From contig MLAK01000768.1 of NCBI GenBank assembly GCA_001839685.1, forward strand, positions 1,262 to 49,541: a stretch of 48,280 nt of DNA, read 5' to 3'. The notes below the pieces were generated by a model that worked only from the letters and a program-made list of their open reading frames with translations, searched no databases and had not been told where the DNA came from. The stretch is from Tritrichomonas foetus (Eukaryota > Parabasalia > Tritrichomonadida > Tritrichomonadidae). This document shows positions 8,997 to 19,674 of the stretch, one piece after another. The stretch's first letter is position 1, and each line of letters begins with the position of its first letter. The position numbers and the translations under genes were made by a program.

Positions 8997-9488
8997 TCAT
9001 TCAAGAAGATATATTAGAGCATCAATAGCTTCCGATTTTAGGTATTTCTGGAGGTTTACAATCGATTGCATTCCAGAATCATTATATTCCATCCACATTT
9101 TTTCTCTTAAAATCACTTTGTAATGGAAATTTGAATAGAGTAATATACCAAATAAATGATATTTATTCAAATTCCATCTCAAAATATTGTAGGGTTTTAT
9201 CTTTGGAATTCCAGATCCAACTCTTCACGAAGAACTAAAAAATAAGGCATTCGAGCAATCATATCGATTGTTCGAACTGATGTCTGCTGTAGGCAATGTT
9301 CACAGGAATAATTCAAAAGAATATCAGGTTGAAAGTAATTTTTCAATGCTTCTTCAATAGTTTCACTTGAATCGACTGATATCGTCAATGAGGTGAAATC
9401 ATTGTTCGTAGTTTGAATAAAGCCGCATTGGCATGTTTTTGTTAGTCTTCTTATCATAAAATCACAACGTATAAAGATCGCCTTTTGA
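8997..9488 (-). pseudogene. ubiquitin-specific protease (USP/C19) relic, frameshifted
   Basis: Two minus-strand open frames together resemble the C-terminal part of a USP catalytic domain. The first (up to 9488, stop at 9197) has CQCG and CEHC about 45 residues apart, the zinc-ribbon of the USP fingers, followed by TIEEALKNYF and MPYFLVLRE. The second, in another frame and ending at 8997, has YHLFGILLY, then W-x2-YNDSGM and the closing EAIDALIYLLE, equivalents of the His-box region. A frame change lies near 9180-9200. The usual HxG...GHY histidine box is degraded to YSNFHY, and the N-terminal Cys box was not found. The gene is therefore judged broken and inactive. Sequencing error could explain the frameshift but not the missing N-terminus. 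Family assignment is motif-based. Confidence 0.68.
9464..9488. repeat. 25-bp direct repeat, copy 2
   Basis: Exact second copy of the sequence at 8613-8637. It coincides with the start of the recognisable USP-like frame. Confidence 0.75.
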
Positions 9489-10470
9489 GTTCGAGCCGAT
9501 AGAAAATGTAATAATTTTTGTAGAATAGAATATAAGAGGTAAATATAAAAAAAAAAATGCCACTGAGAGCAAGAAATTCTATCATTTTTTTTGATGATTA
9601 ATTTTATAAAACGTAACTTTTTCAATACATATTCAGTCGATATTTCAATGAAAAAAAACTTATTTTCATGAAAATTTTTATATTCTTTAAAAGGCTAAAA
9701 TGTCATATTAATGAAGAATTTCCATTTGAAAATAAATACACATATATGTAACAATATTTTTCTTTAATAAATATGTGTCAATCAAGAATTACAATTTTTT
9801 TTAGGAATATTTATAAAAAAGTATTAGCATCAAAAAAATGTCATTGATATATTTTAAATTATATATAGTTACATCCACATAAAAAATTAATANAAAATAT
9901 CTATTAGATTTTGTTTAAATGCAAAAAATTACAAAAACTCTTTGGTGTGCAGAACGGCCTATTCATTTTTTTCTTAATTTTACTAGATAAAAGTGAATTG
10001 TATCAAAAATAATTAGGATTTGGGGTTATAGATCCTGAAAAATTGAAAAACCACGGTTTTAGAAATTATTATTTTTTCNACCCTTTAAAATCATTTAAAC
10101 TTCAAATTAATTATATATTCATGATATTTAAATATAATTAAGATTATACTATGAAATTTAAATCAAATTAATAATTTTTTACTGACAAAAAATAAAATAT
10201 CATTTTTCGAAATTGTCAAGTGACCATGCTGCTGAACAGTTTAATAATAATATATCGATAGTTTATCTAGTATGTAATGATGCAGTGTTTTTCGTTTTTC
10301 GAGAAACCTATCCTGTCTGAAGAAAAAGTTGATTCAAAATATCTTTATACGATGTTTACATAATTGTTTTTTTTTTATAGAAATTTTCCATCAAAAAAAG
10401 TCTAAAAATATGAATAATCATGTAATTATTTTAATATATTATTTCTTGGTATTTAACTAAGTAAAGACAT

Positions 10471-10545
10471 AAGCAATACTAACTGAAGCAATGCTAACTG
10501 AAGTAAAACTAACTTAATCAATAATTATCTAAGCAATAATAACTT
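10471..10545. repeat. degenerate 15-bp tandem repeat, five units
   Basis: Five consecutive 15-bp units start at 10471, 10486, 10501, 10516 and 10531. The first two (AAGCAATACTAACTG, AAGCAATGCTAACTG) differ by one base; later units diverge. The array lies about 120 bp upstream of the 121-aa gene. Confidence 0.65.
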
Positions 10546-10646
10546 AAGTAAGACGATCAAAGCTATACAAAGCTATTCGTTGAATCAACTTTGTTAAGTC
10601 AAATGGTAAGAGAGCTCTTTAAGAATTTGAAAATTTTAATCCATTT

Positions 10647-10657
10647 TCATTTCATTA
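10647..10657 (+). promoter_or_regulatory. overlapping Inr elements upstream of the 121-aa gene
   Basis: TCATTT (10647-10652) and TCATTA (10652-10657) overlap, placing +1 A at 10649 or 10654, 11-16 nt before the ATG at 10665. Confidence 0.5.
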
Positions 10658-10664
10658 ATTTCCA

Positions 10665-11030
10665 ATGTCAGATTACTGCATTGCTGCATTAATTGAAGGA
10701 ATATCTCTCAATACGGAAAATCAAGATGGTCAAATTCTGTTTTTTGATCTAGAGATTGACGATTGTCACGGGAAATTTATTTGGACATATATTGGAAAGA
10801 ATGTGGTTTGTTGTTTATCGGAATTCTTTGATAAAAATGGAAAAGGAGATATATGGAAATATGTGGATAGAAAAGAAATGAAAAAATATATTCAAATCGC
10901 AAAAATTCCATTAGAATATAAACATATTTATTTTACAGCTTATAAACAAGAAATAAACAATTTTATTACAGATGCATTAAAAAACACATACAAAAATGTG
11001 TTTAAAGCTTTTCAAGTATGGAAAAAGTAA
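10665..11030 (+). CDS. small hypothetical protein (121 aa)
   Basis: Not recognised. The frame begins at an ATG with initiator elements 11-16 nt upstream, which is the main reason for accepting it. The protein reads MSDYCIAALIEG at the N-terminus and has no signal peptide or membrane helix. It is balanced in charge and ends in a Lys/aromatic-rich helix (KAFQVWKK). Secondary structure looks alpha/beta, with alternating hydrophobic strands in the first half. It stands alone between a 15-bp minisatellite upstream and a 140-bp inverted-repeat unit just downstream of its stop. Confidence 0.55.
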   Translation: MSDYCIAALIEGISLNTENQDGQILFFDLEIDDCHGKFIWTYIGKNVVCCLSEFFDKNGKGDIWKYVDRKEMKKYIQIAKIPLEYKHIYFTAYKQEINNFITDALKNTYKNVFKAFQVWKK

Positions 11031-11140
11031 AAAGTCATGATTTAAATATATTTGATTATTTTGAGTCTTATCCTTTGAAGCAGAATATCATTGTTTTCAT
11101 AGTTATTTATAAAACTTTTTTGTTTTGTATGAAAATAATG

Positions 11141-11280
11141 AATAAACACGAGTCAGAAACATTGTTTTCGAAATTTAAATTTTAAATTATTAGGGATAAT
11201 AAAACATAAAATTTGATTAGAAAATAGATCAAGAGATATACAATGTTTATGAAAAAATAAGATTCTGACTCGTGTTTATT
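11141..11280. repeat. 140-bp unit with perfect 18-bp inverted ends
   Basis: AATAAACACGAGTCAGAA at 11141-11158 is the exact reverse complement of 11263-11280. The ends are less AT-rich than the interior. No clear target-site duplication flanks the unit, so a MITE is possible but unproven; a cruciform-forming repeat is the alternative. Confidence 0.65.
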
Positions 11281-11400
11281 ATTTTGTTGATTATAAAAAA
11301 TGATATTTAATGATGGAAACAAGCATTTTAAAAATATACATCTTTCACATTTTTTATCAAATAAAGTACTATCATCTTCTTCGACTATAAATCTAAAATC

Positions 11401-11499
11401 CTATTCAAATTCGAAATCTGAGTCATCTGATGAAGAATGATGGTTATTATTTGATGTATAACCACCAGAACAACATCTGAATCCATTTGTTTGAATTTT
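11401..11499 (-). pseudogene. possible C-terminal fragment of a lost gene
   Basis: A 32-codon minus-strand frame without a Met encodes a sequence with a double Cys (FRCCSGGY), a His/Ser cluster and an acidic end (SSSDDSDFEFE) before TAG. The biased composition resembles a real protein tail rather than random AT-rich DNA. An in-frame TAA precedes it at 11500-11502. The parent gene is unknown. Confidence 0.22.
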
Positions 11500-11621
11500 T
11501 TATTTAAAGAAATTGTTTTTTTATATAGTATTTCCTTGGAAAATTGTGAATAAATATAGATCAAGATTTTTATATAAATGATATTTATTGAGACACAAAT
11601 TAATTAGTTGTAGTTAAAGCT

Positions 11622-13682
11622 TTAAATCAAACCAAATCCTTCTGCATTTCCAGTGCATATATCAAGCGCCCGTTTCATTGTGGCTTCATTTCGATAATCA
11701 GGTAAAACTAATGTACTTGAACAAGTGTGAGCTGTTGGAAGTTTGTCGACATCACTACTTCGAGAAATCACCAAACTAACTGCTTCCAAACCACCTGGTG
11801 GTGCTCTTGCACATCCAGTGATGAATTGAAGCATTAGTGCTTTCTTTTTATCATCCATTTCAAAGAAAATCTTCCAAAACATCACTACTGATGGTGAATT
11901 TTCATTCAATCCATTCACATAAGAAGCTTTGCTCTTCAGAGCAGGCCAATCGAGTACCTGTGTACCACTTATAAGTGTGTCCATGTCGAAGAATTTAAAT
12001 GTTTTCAAGATTTGTGGCTCACTCATTAAGAGACCTTCTTGAAACATATTAAATTCATCTTTAATTTCTTCTGACATGTGAAAGTGTATCTTTTTTTCGA
12101 TGTATTCATCGACATTTTCGAGTGTTACCTGTTTGTCAAGACCACCCGGAACAATTGGAATTTCGTGTGTTTTGTCTGAACTCATTGCAGTGAAATATAA
12201 ACAAGCCATATCCATTTCTTCTTCAGTTTTGATGTTTTTAAGCTTTCTAAGACCGTCTGCAGCTTCGGGATCGAAGTCTTCATAATCTTTGAATGAAAGC
12301 TGCATATTGTAAAGCTTTTTATACAAAAACAAGGGGAATCTAATTGGTAAAATAATAGAATTGCTTAAAGCTAAACCAACTAAAATTCCAACATACTTAA
12401 AATTAATTAATCTCTCTTTCAAGTTCCCGTTCTTTTGTTGAGAATGTTTTTGAGAAATAAACCAAAACAGTCCGCTTTCAATTTCATTGAACAGTTTATA
12501 TTCTTCCGAAAAGAATTCATTAACAAGAAGAAGAAAGAATTCACGTGAAACTCCACCAGAATCTTGCGCATTTTCTCCATCAAATTGAATCGTCATGTGT
12601 TTTTGTAACTCTTCTTTAGGCAATTTGAGAACATGTTCAATTGCATCCTCAACAATGTTGCTTCTCCGAATTGTAATAGCTTTCTTATTCANTGTTCGAC
12701 TATAGTGTTTCAACATAAGACCCTTGAATCCGAAGCTCAAAATTGAAGGAGTTTTCAAATANGAAAACATGTTTTTCATGTAAAGTTTAAATTCGAACTC
12801 GGGAAGGATGCAGCGGTTAAATTCTTCATTAATAAAATACTCTTGTGGAATTGGCTTATCACAGAGAACATTTGCTTCAGATAAAAGTTCAACTATACTT
12901 GCAATTGAATGCATCTGAGAATTATGTGGATCAGGATTATTGCTTTTAATATATGCATCAATTGATACTTGAACTGCTTCATTTATATATTGTATTAGAA
13001 TTGGGTTTCTCACAAGAGTGTTGAAGAAAACATCAAGTGAAAGATGGCATAATATGGTAACTTTTTCAAAGAGTGCTATGAAATAGTTATCGTTATGGTT
13101 AATATTTTTGATTAATGGTGAAAAAATTGAGAGGATAAATAGTCCTCTAATCCAATGAAGAGTTTCGTTATTGCTGATATTCGAGAAAGTTTGAATAAAT
13201 CTTGAGAATGATCGAATAATTTTGGAATTTAAACTATCAATTCGCCTTTTCAAAGCGTCGTGAAATTCAATACACATTTCGATATTTATCTGTAAATCGT
13301 TATGCGAAAGTAAGCCGTCCTGCGTCACAAAAATATGGCAAAAAGCGTCGGGCAAGTCGAAAATGTTATTGAGGGCTGACAAAGTTGATGATACGTCGAG
13401 GTCGTGAATGAAATTTTGGGCGAAGTCGAAAAATTCAATAAGCTTGATGGAGATTTTGGGATTCAAAACTAAGGGCGATAGATTTTTGCAGAGAATCGAT
13501 TTATTGTTTTCGTAGTCGGTTGCAAGAGATGTTATTATAACATCAAAATCATTTTCAATGCAATCGCGGTATTTGAAACTATTGCAGGAGCGGCATTCTG
13601 GAGTGTAGCAGCGGATCCCATTACAGCCTTGCTGGAGTTGGGTATAAAAAATCGGAAGGAGATCGTCGAACAAATATGTCAT
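11622..13682 (-). CDS. UBE3A-like HECT E3 ubiquitin ligase with AZUL zinc domain
   Basis: The 686-aa protein is a HECT-type ubiquitin ligase, which accepts ubiquitin from an E2 on a cysteine and passes it to a substrate. The HECT domain spans about residues 337-686. It opens with RRSNIVEDAIEHVLKLP, contains MTIQFDGENAQDSGGVSREF, and ends with the catalytic LPTAHTCSSTLVLP, where C654 is the active cysteine. The N-terminus (about 10-60) has GCNGIRCYTPECRSCNSF followed later by a Cys near LCKNL. This matches the AZUL zinc domain otherwise characteristic of UBE3A/E6AP. Two N bases (12691, 12763) leave single unknown residues; the frame is otherwise intact. TCACA lies 27 nt upstream. The TAA stop is followed by A, giving the TAAA polyadenylation signal. 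Substrates are unknown. Confidence 0.93.
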   Translation of the reverse strand: MTYLFDDLLPIFYTQLQQGCNGIRCYTPECRSCNSFKYRDCIENDFDVIITSLATDYENNKSILCKNLSPLVLNPKISIKLIEFFDFAQNFIHDLDVSSTLSALNNIFDLPDAFCHIFVTQDGLLSHNDLQINIEMCIEFHDALKRRIDSLNSKIIRSFSRFIQTFSNISNNETLHWIRGLFILSIFSPLIKNINHNDNYFIALFEKVTILCHLSLDVFFNTLVRNPILIQYINEAVQVSIDAYIKSNNPDPHNSQMHSIASIVELLSEANVLCDKPIPQEYFINEEFNRCILPEFEFKLYMKNMFXYLKTPSILSFGFKGLMLKHYSRTXNKKAITIRRSNIVEDAIEHVLKLPKEELQKHMTIQFDGENAQDSGGVSREFFLLLVNEFFSEEYKLFNEIESGLFWFISQKHSQQKNGNLKERLINFKYVGILVGLALSNSIILPIRFPLFLYKKLYNMQLSFKDYEDFDPEAADGLRKLKNIKTEEEMDMACLYFTAMSSDKTHEIPIVPGGLDKQVTLENVDEYIEKKIHFHMSEEIKDEFNMFQEGLLMSEPQILKTFKFFDMDTLISGTQVLDWPALKSKASYVNGLNENSPSVVMFWKIFFEMDDKKKALMLQFITGCARAPPGGLEAVSLVISRSSDVDKLPTAHTCSSTLVLPDYRNEATMKRALDICTGNAEGFGLI

Positions 13683-14401
13683 ATGGAAAAATATTATTCC
13701 ACTTTTTGTGATATTAAATAGTCAGAAAATTCATTGTCTATGCCAAATAAATTCAGAAAAAGAGAAAAAAAATTATTTCTTATCATTTCAAAGAAAAATT
13801 GGGTGACAAAAACATAAAATTGTCATTTGGCGGATTTCAGTTAACTATTTTATACTTAACTAACATCAAACATAAGTGAATAAAAAAATATGCATCAATT
13901 ATTTATTCCAATCTGCATATTAGCATGTAAATTTCGTGACTTCAATAAACTGGTCTCCATTTAAAACAGAAAAAATAAATAAGTAATTTGAAAAAATTAA
14001 AAGAATAATAGGCTTCTATTTGTTAAAGTTCCAACTGTTACTTCATCTTTCTTTAAATCTACAGATTTTAAATTATTTGATCCTTAAAACAATCATCTAT
14101 TAATTGAACATGAATTTCTTACGATGAATCCCAAAAATTCCATCAAATACACAAATTAACTATAACTTGTTCACTTTTTTGGACTAACCAGTATAGAAAC
14201 ATATTATTTTATGATTTTTTAATATAACATCAAATCATTTATCAAATAAATAAAACAAAAGAAAATAAAACAAAAGAAAATAAAACAAAAATATTGATTG
14301 AATTTATTCGTTTAATAACTAATATTTACATACTAACAATCATCATTCTAATAACAATTACAATTATAATAAACACACAAGTATTTTTGTTTCTAATTTC
14401 A
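13683..14401. other. intergenic stretch with 15-bp A-rich repeat
   Basis: No gene seen. The left end carries the HECT gene initiator (TCACA, minus strand, 13707-13711). Near the right end TAAAACAAAAGAAAA is repeated at 14251-14265 and 14266-14280, with a partial third copy to 14290. Confidence 0.5.
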
Positions 14402-15739
14402 TCATTCGAATCCCATTGGATTGTCTCTTGCCAACAATGTAATAAAGTTCATTATGAGACAGTATCCTAACGAAAGTACTCCAATAATAAGCATTACAAT
14501 GGAAATAATCACCCAAATGGAATTTCCTTTATCATTTCTATAAAGGATTAAGAAACAAATTGGTGGTAAAACAAAATACAAAGTTAGAAAGCCACCCATT
14601 CCAAACAGATTTGCCCATAACAATGCAGTTGATACCATGTAGTGACATGCTGCATTCAATAAAATAATCACCAAACAAGAAGCAACATGTGGAATCCACC
14701 AAATTTGGCGCCATTGTGATAATTTCCAAGTTTTTGAGAAAATTTGTGCTAAATGACGTGCTTCAAACCATTGGAAAAGATATGTAGTTGTAATGATATA
14801 TATATAACACGCTATTTTAGCTACAATAATTCCTGGTTCTCTTGGATCATAATAAAACAAGTAATTCACATAATACGTAGAATGGCTATACATAAAAACA
14901 CCAATCAAAGCATTTACCATGATAAAAGCAAAACCGGCAAACATTGACCATTGATACATTTGTGTTACTCTTTTATATGTTGGATTATTCATAAACATAA
15001 CAATATGTTCAACTAAAATATTATCTGTAAATACACCAGCAGCATACGAAATGAACGCAACAATTTTCTTCCAATTACTAATCGGCCAAATAATATTCGG
15101 TAAAATTTCAAACTCATGATGGGCATATTTTTCAAAGAATTTCCAGACATTGAATATTGTTGGAATCACCAATGCTATTATGTTAATATAGGAAATATCT
15201 AAAAAATCATTAAGTTCCCTTCGAAAGCAAATATTCAGTGATGTGACTGATGTGATTCCATAAGTTATAAACCATTTGGACTGAGCCCATGATGGAACAT
15301 CATCAAAAAAGTATGGCAGAATATCTAGAAGCATGTTATAGGCCTCATCGAAATAATACATCGTCCAACACAAAAATTGAAGGAGAATGCAAAAATCCGG
15401 AAGAAAACTGAAATAATGACCAATGGAAACTTCCCACATCGTTTTGTAGCTGTATGATACTCCATAAATCCAGCATTTCATCATGACGAAATATGAAAGG
15501 ACGCCGAGAACGTAGACAAGCACGAGCAAAAACAAAACGAATCCAAACCCACAATCCATGCCGCCGCCGAGAAAATATGGGTCTGTGCCGTAACAACACG
15601 AAAGTAGGATAATCGAACAATTCCACGCGCTGAGTCTTTGGTTTTCTGGATCTTTTTCACATACAAGGCCGTCCTGTTTCTTTCGGGATGAGTAAAAAGA
15701 GTTAACACGAATCGTTTCGCCGGAACCTTTTGCTTGCAT
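14402..15739 (-). CDS. amino-acid transporter, AAAP (Aa_trans) family
   Basis: The 445-aa polytopic membrane protein has about ten or eleven hydrophobic helices from residue 40 to the C-terminus, with a short charged cytosolic N-terminus (residues 1-38). Length, helix spacing and the ...LRRELNDFLDISYINIIALVIP-type segment near residues 172-193 fit the amino acid/auxin permease family (SLC32/36/38-like), which moves neutral or cationic amino acids across plasma or lysosomal membranes, usually with protons or sodium. The first-helix glycine-rich motif is present in altered form (YGTDPYFLGGG). Substrate and membrane are not deducible. The ATG at 15739 is supported by TCATTC 20 nt upstream (15757-15762, minus strand). 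Trichomonads depend on external amino acids, so such carriers are expected. Confidence 0.78.
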   Translation of the reverse strand: MQAKGSGETIRVNSFYSSRKKQDGLVCEKDPENQRLSAWNCSIILLSCCYGTDPYFLGGGMDCGFGFVLFLLVLVYVLGVLSYFVMMKCWIYGVSYSYKTMWEVSIGHYFSFLPDFCILLQFLCWTMYYFDEAYNMLLDILPYFFDDVPSWAQSKWFITYGITSVTSLNICFRRELNDFLDISYINIIALVIPTIFNVWKFFEKYAHHEFEILPNIIWPISNWKKIVAFISYAAGVFTDNILVEHIVMFMNNPTYKRVTQMYQWSMFAGFAFIMVNALIGVFMYSHSTYYVNYLFYYDPREPGIIVAKIACYIYIITTTYLFQWFEARHLAQIFSKTWKLSQWRQIWWIPHVASCLVIILLNAACHYMVSTALLWANLFGMGGFLTLYFVLPPICFLILYRNDKGNSIWVIISIVMLIIGVLSLGYCLIMNFITLLARDNPMGFE

Positions 15740-18700
15740 TTTGTGTTATTTTCTATGAATGAACTTTTTCTTTAATATTTTTACTTTTTCTTTCATTAAT
15801 GAACTTTTTGTTCAGTCAATACCTTGAAAATTTCTATATATTCAATTTTTCTCTCAATGTTTTGCAAAGTTGGTGGAAATAAAAAAATTTGTATCAAAAT
15901 AGATCAAGGAGATTTTTCTCGAAGAAAACATTAATTATATGATAGACATTGCTTATTTCGTAATTACTGCCACATTTTTTTGAGACTTCGTTCTTTCATT
16001 AAAGAATTTCATTCAGAAATATAGATATTTGTTGAAACTGCTCTTTATTTTGAAAGGCTGCAGGAATAAATAATATAATCGAGAAAAAATAGATTCACTT
16101 TGTAATTTGGGGTGGATAATCTCCTAGGAAAAAAAAATTATCTCTAAATTAATGAATTCGCATATGAAATCAAATATGAGTTTTTTAGGGAGTTGAATTA
16201 ACCAGAATAAACTATATTCTCATCCATTTGATACCATTTAGAGTTCTTCTTCTTCACACTGTGAAAAAACCAAATAAATGTATCTTTTCTGTTCACCAAT
16301 ATAATGAATACACTTCATAGAGTGGATCTGAAATAATCAATTTGTCATTTTGGAATCGAAATTATGATTACTCATCTCCAATTTCATTCTGTAAGAGTCA
16401 ATAAATGATTCTTGATTTCTGTTTCGAATTAATTTTTTGATCTTGAAATTTATCGATAAAAAATATTAGCATTGATTATTATTTAGATTTACATCATCAA
16501 TAATTAATAAGAAAAATGAAGAATATTGTAATGAAACACTATAATAGAAAAACTTTAAAAAAAGAAAGAAAAATGATTTATTATTAGTAACGATCCACAA
16601 TCAAGTCGTGAAATCACAATGGTTATAGATATCTATAATGTCCCAACATTGTCAATTTGTGCTCCTTTCATTTGGTATTTTTTGATCGATATGCAAAATG
16701 TATCATTGCCACATATGATAAAAAATGTTACCTTTAAAAAAAACTTATTGTCAATTAACAGTTGTAGAACCAAAAAACTGCTTCAGTTTTTGAATAGACG
16801 AAGATAACCAATTGATCTTTTAGACACAATGAATCAACCAAAAATAGTACACATACTTCGATGCAGTTGGAATCAAAAGCATATTCCATTGATAATTTTC
16901 ACATCATTATTACAAATTGAAATATAATTGAAATTCATAATAAATGAAAGCGAAAATTTCATCACGAAGAAATAATTGTTATCAGTGTGTAGTGGTCACA
17001 AACATTCATATGCATCAAGCATTGAGAGTAGAAAATGAGACAATATTATTGAGGCTTTTTATTAAGACTAACATGCATTATATTCTAGTTTCATACATGA
17101 TTGAAAGACTTTACCCAAAAACCATTGTTCATGAATCGATAATAAAGAATCTTTATCTCTTATGAAAATGCATTTATCATTCTGGGAATGGTAGATATTC
17201 ATTTTCCTATTAAAATGTAATTGTGAAGTGAAAGGTCAAATAAAGGCCAAAAGTGGAAAAAATCTAATGAGTCAATGTGATGTGAACTTAGCTTGTTCTT
17301 TAACAACTTCGACATGGAGAGAGGTGCACCAAGTGAACACAGCTCCAGTTAAATGCGGTTCCTCCACCATGTTCACTCGCCATCGCCTCTTCCAATGGCC
17401 TAATGAGTCGAATGGTCCAGAAAAGTCACATCACATGTCATTGAGTCAAAAAATAAGACTCATTAAAAAAAAAAATCCTGCCATTTCGTGTAAAAATTAG
17501 AAACTGTGCTTGATATGTGACAAAAGAAGTAGAGCATTCTCTAACGTTCAAATGAACCGAGAATTATAAAACAATTCAAAAAAGCATGAGAAAATAGAAT
17601 TGATAACAAAATGATACTATGTTTTCATGTTTTCTTAAGAGTTAAAAATAAACGGTACTTTTAGAAGCAAAGATATTGAATTTTGTTATTGATGTGAAAA
17701 ATTCATTATCAAAAAAACTAAGACATTTATTATTTTCAAGCAAATGTAATATACCAGGCATTGAATCAACGCAGAATCGAAGATTTATCATGCAGATATT
17801 ATGTAATGTTTGTTGAAACATGCGGAAACGCGATTGAGGCGAAAAGAATGACAAACCGGGAAAATCTCACTTCTTGGTTGCCGGCATCATTATTTCAGTT
17901 GAATTCCCTATGCTTCCCTTTCCATATGAATAGGTCATTTGAAATAAAAATTTCTGGAATATTTGACTTCACCCATAAATCAACGATTATTGAGAGTTTT
18001 GAGAATTTATGTGATCTATTATTCAATTTGAAGATTATCAAGTCATAAGTATTCAAATGTTCAGAAATAATTATGAAGACATTCAAATATTCAGATATTC
18101 AATTCAAATGTTTAACTTTTTTGGGACAGTGCTTTTTGAGTGTTTAATTCATAAAAGATAAAGATATGATAATGGGAAAAAATATGACAAATTAGTTTTT
18201 TATTCATTCATATCCTGTCAATTACATCTTTCATGAGTCAATAAATTTTAAAAAATATATGATGTTAATCACAAAAAGTTCGTGTCAAAAAAAAATGCGA
18301 TTTTATTGTCAAAATTTTAATTTCATTTCCCACTTTTTCTATGCAATTCCGAAAATAAAATATATTCAAATAATATTATCGAATATTTGAATTTTCTGAA
18401 GAAAATACAATAACATTTTTCTATCAGTTCAATATATTCAATAATTTTGGCAATCCTTTAATATTGGTGGCTTTAATTTTCAATTGAATTAATTTCTAAA
18501 GCTAGTTTCATATAATAATAGATATCTATTTATCTATATACATATGTAGTATTTTTTTTTGGCATTATTAATTTTTGAGAGAAAAATTTTTTCTTTTTAT
18601 TTTCGTGAATTTCCTGTTTGATTCGAATCAATTTGGATATTAAATGAATTGAACTATTTAATGAGGTAGATAAGGTCAGTATTTTGCCAGAAGATGGCCA

Positions 18701-19652
18701 ATTCCAAAATTAGCAGAATAAATATTGTCAACTTCGAGTTTGTATCGATTCTGAAAGACTAAAAGCTTAACATAATGTGAATTATGTGATTAATTTTCAA
18801 GTTACACAAGTTTAGTAACCTATAATGAGTGTTATGTTTTCAAATTTAGTCAAAAGATATGCTATTTAGCCAAAAGAAAAGAGAAATAACGCAAACTGGA
18901 TGTGGAAATTAGTGTTAACTCTCGTACATATATCCGCGTTATTCGTTTGTTTGACAATAATTTAAAATTCGTATGGGTCAATATCACAGTTAATTGCGGT
19001 AAAAAATCAATTTCAGTAAAGAACTAAATGTTTATATTCGTTAAATCCTTATTTAATTCGAAATATTCGAATTTTCATGGAGATGAATCATCATTTACAT
19101 ATCACTTTTTTATTTTGCTTTAATTTTCGATTTTTCATAATACGACAGACATATTTAAGGGAAATTAATCACTACTTATTTACTAAAATTAGCACATAAA
19201 GAGAAATTCAAAAATTATATTTAAACCCATAAAAATTTGAGTAGTTTTTTTTCTTTTTAATTATATCTTTTGAACAACCTTATTCAACAATAAAAGAAAA
19301 CAGATTTCACTTTAATCTTTACTACTAACTCTATAAAAATAATATTGAAAAATAATCTCTTTTAGATCTCAACTTATTGATCATAATTTTCTTTCAGAAT
19401 TTCAATTCAAAAAGTGATTAAATTCAAATTCACGAATTCAATCCATTCAATGAACTCCATTGGACAAATGAAAATTCTATTCATTTTCTTTGTTATTTCA
19501 ATAATTTGAATACATTTAGAATCCCAATACAGTTTGTTTAAGTTTAAAAAAATTACTATTCATTAATTGAGAGAGTCTAGGTTAATTTCGAATACAGAAT
19601 AGCAATACGATTCAATAGAATTCAAATCATCACAAAACATTTATTCAGTTTA
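15740..19652. other. 3.9-kb gene desert upstream of the giant surface gene
   Basis: No gene could be supported. Short open frames at 16619-16807, 16944-17165, 17228-17500 and 17761-18048 lack good initiators and recognisable motifs. The stretch 17280-17450 is noticeably less AT-rich and could be a decayed gene, but no family was recognised on either strand. The last 800 bp before 19653 are extremely AT-rich and probably hold upstream regulatory sequence of the giant gene. Confidence 0.5.
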
Positions 19653-19658
19653 TCACTT
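19653..19658 (+). promoter_or_regulatory. Inr initiator of the giant Pmp-like gene
   Basis: TCACTT with presumed +1 A at 19655 lies 20 nt before the ATG at 19675, the same element and spacing seen at other genes here. Confidence 0.65.
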
Positions 19659-19674
19659 AACTTTAATCTATTTC

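Larger units (their letters stand above)
9626..10664. other. intergenic stretch with 15-bp minisatellite and promoter
   Basis: No gene seen. Two isolated N bases (9893, 10079) occur. A 15-bp minisatellite lies at 10471-10545, and the initiator of the downstream small gene lies at 10647-10657. The rest is AT-rich with runs of A or T. Confidence 0.5.
11031..11621. other. intergenic stretch with inverted repeat and a short coding-like fragment
   Basis: Contains a 140-bp unit with 18-bp inverted ends (11141-11280) and a small Ser/Asp-rich open frame on the minus strand (11401-11499). Otherwise AT-rich, without a complete gene. Confidence 0.5.

Noticed and set aside
16619..18048. Series of short plus-strand frames in the gene desert
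   Set aside because: No initiators, no family resemblance and no consistent frame; kept only as a possible decayed region.
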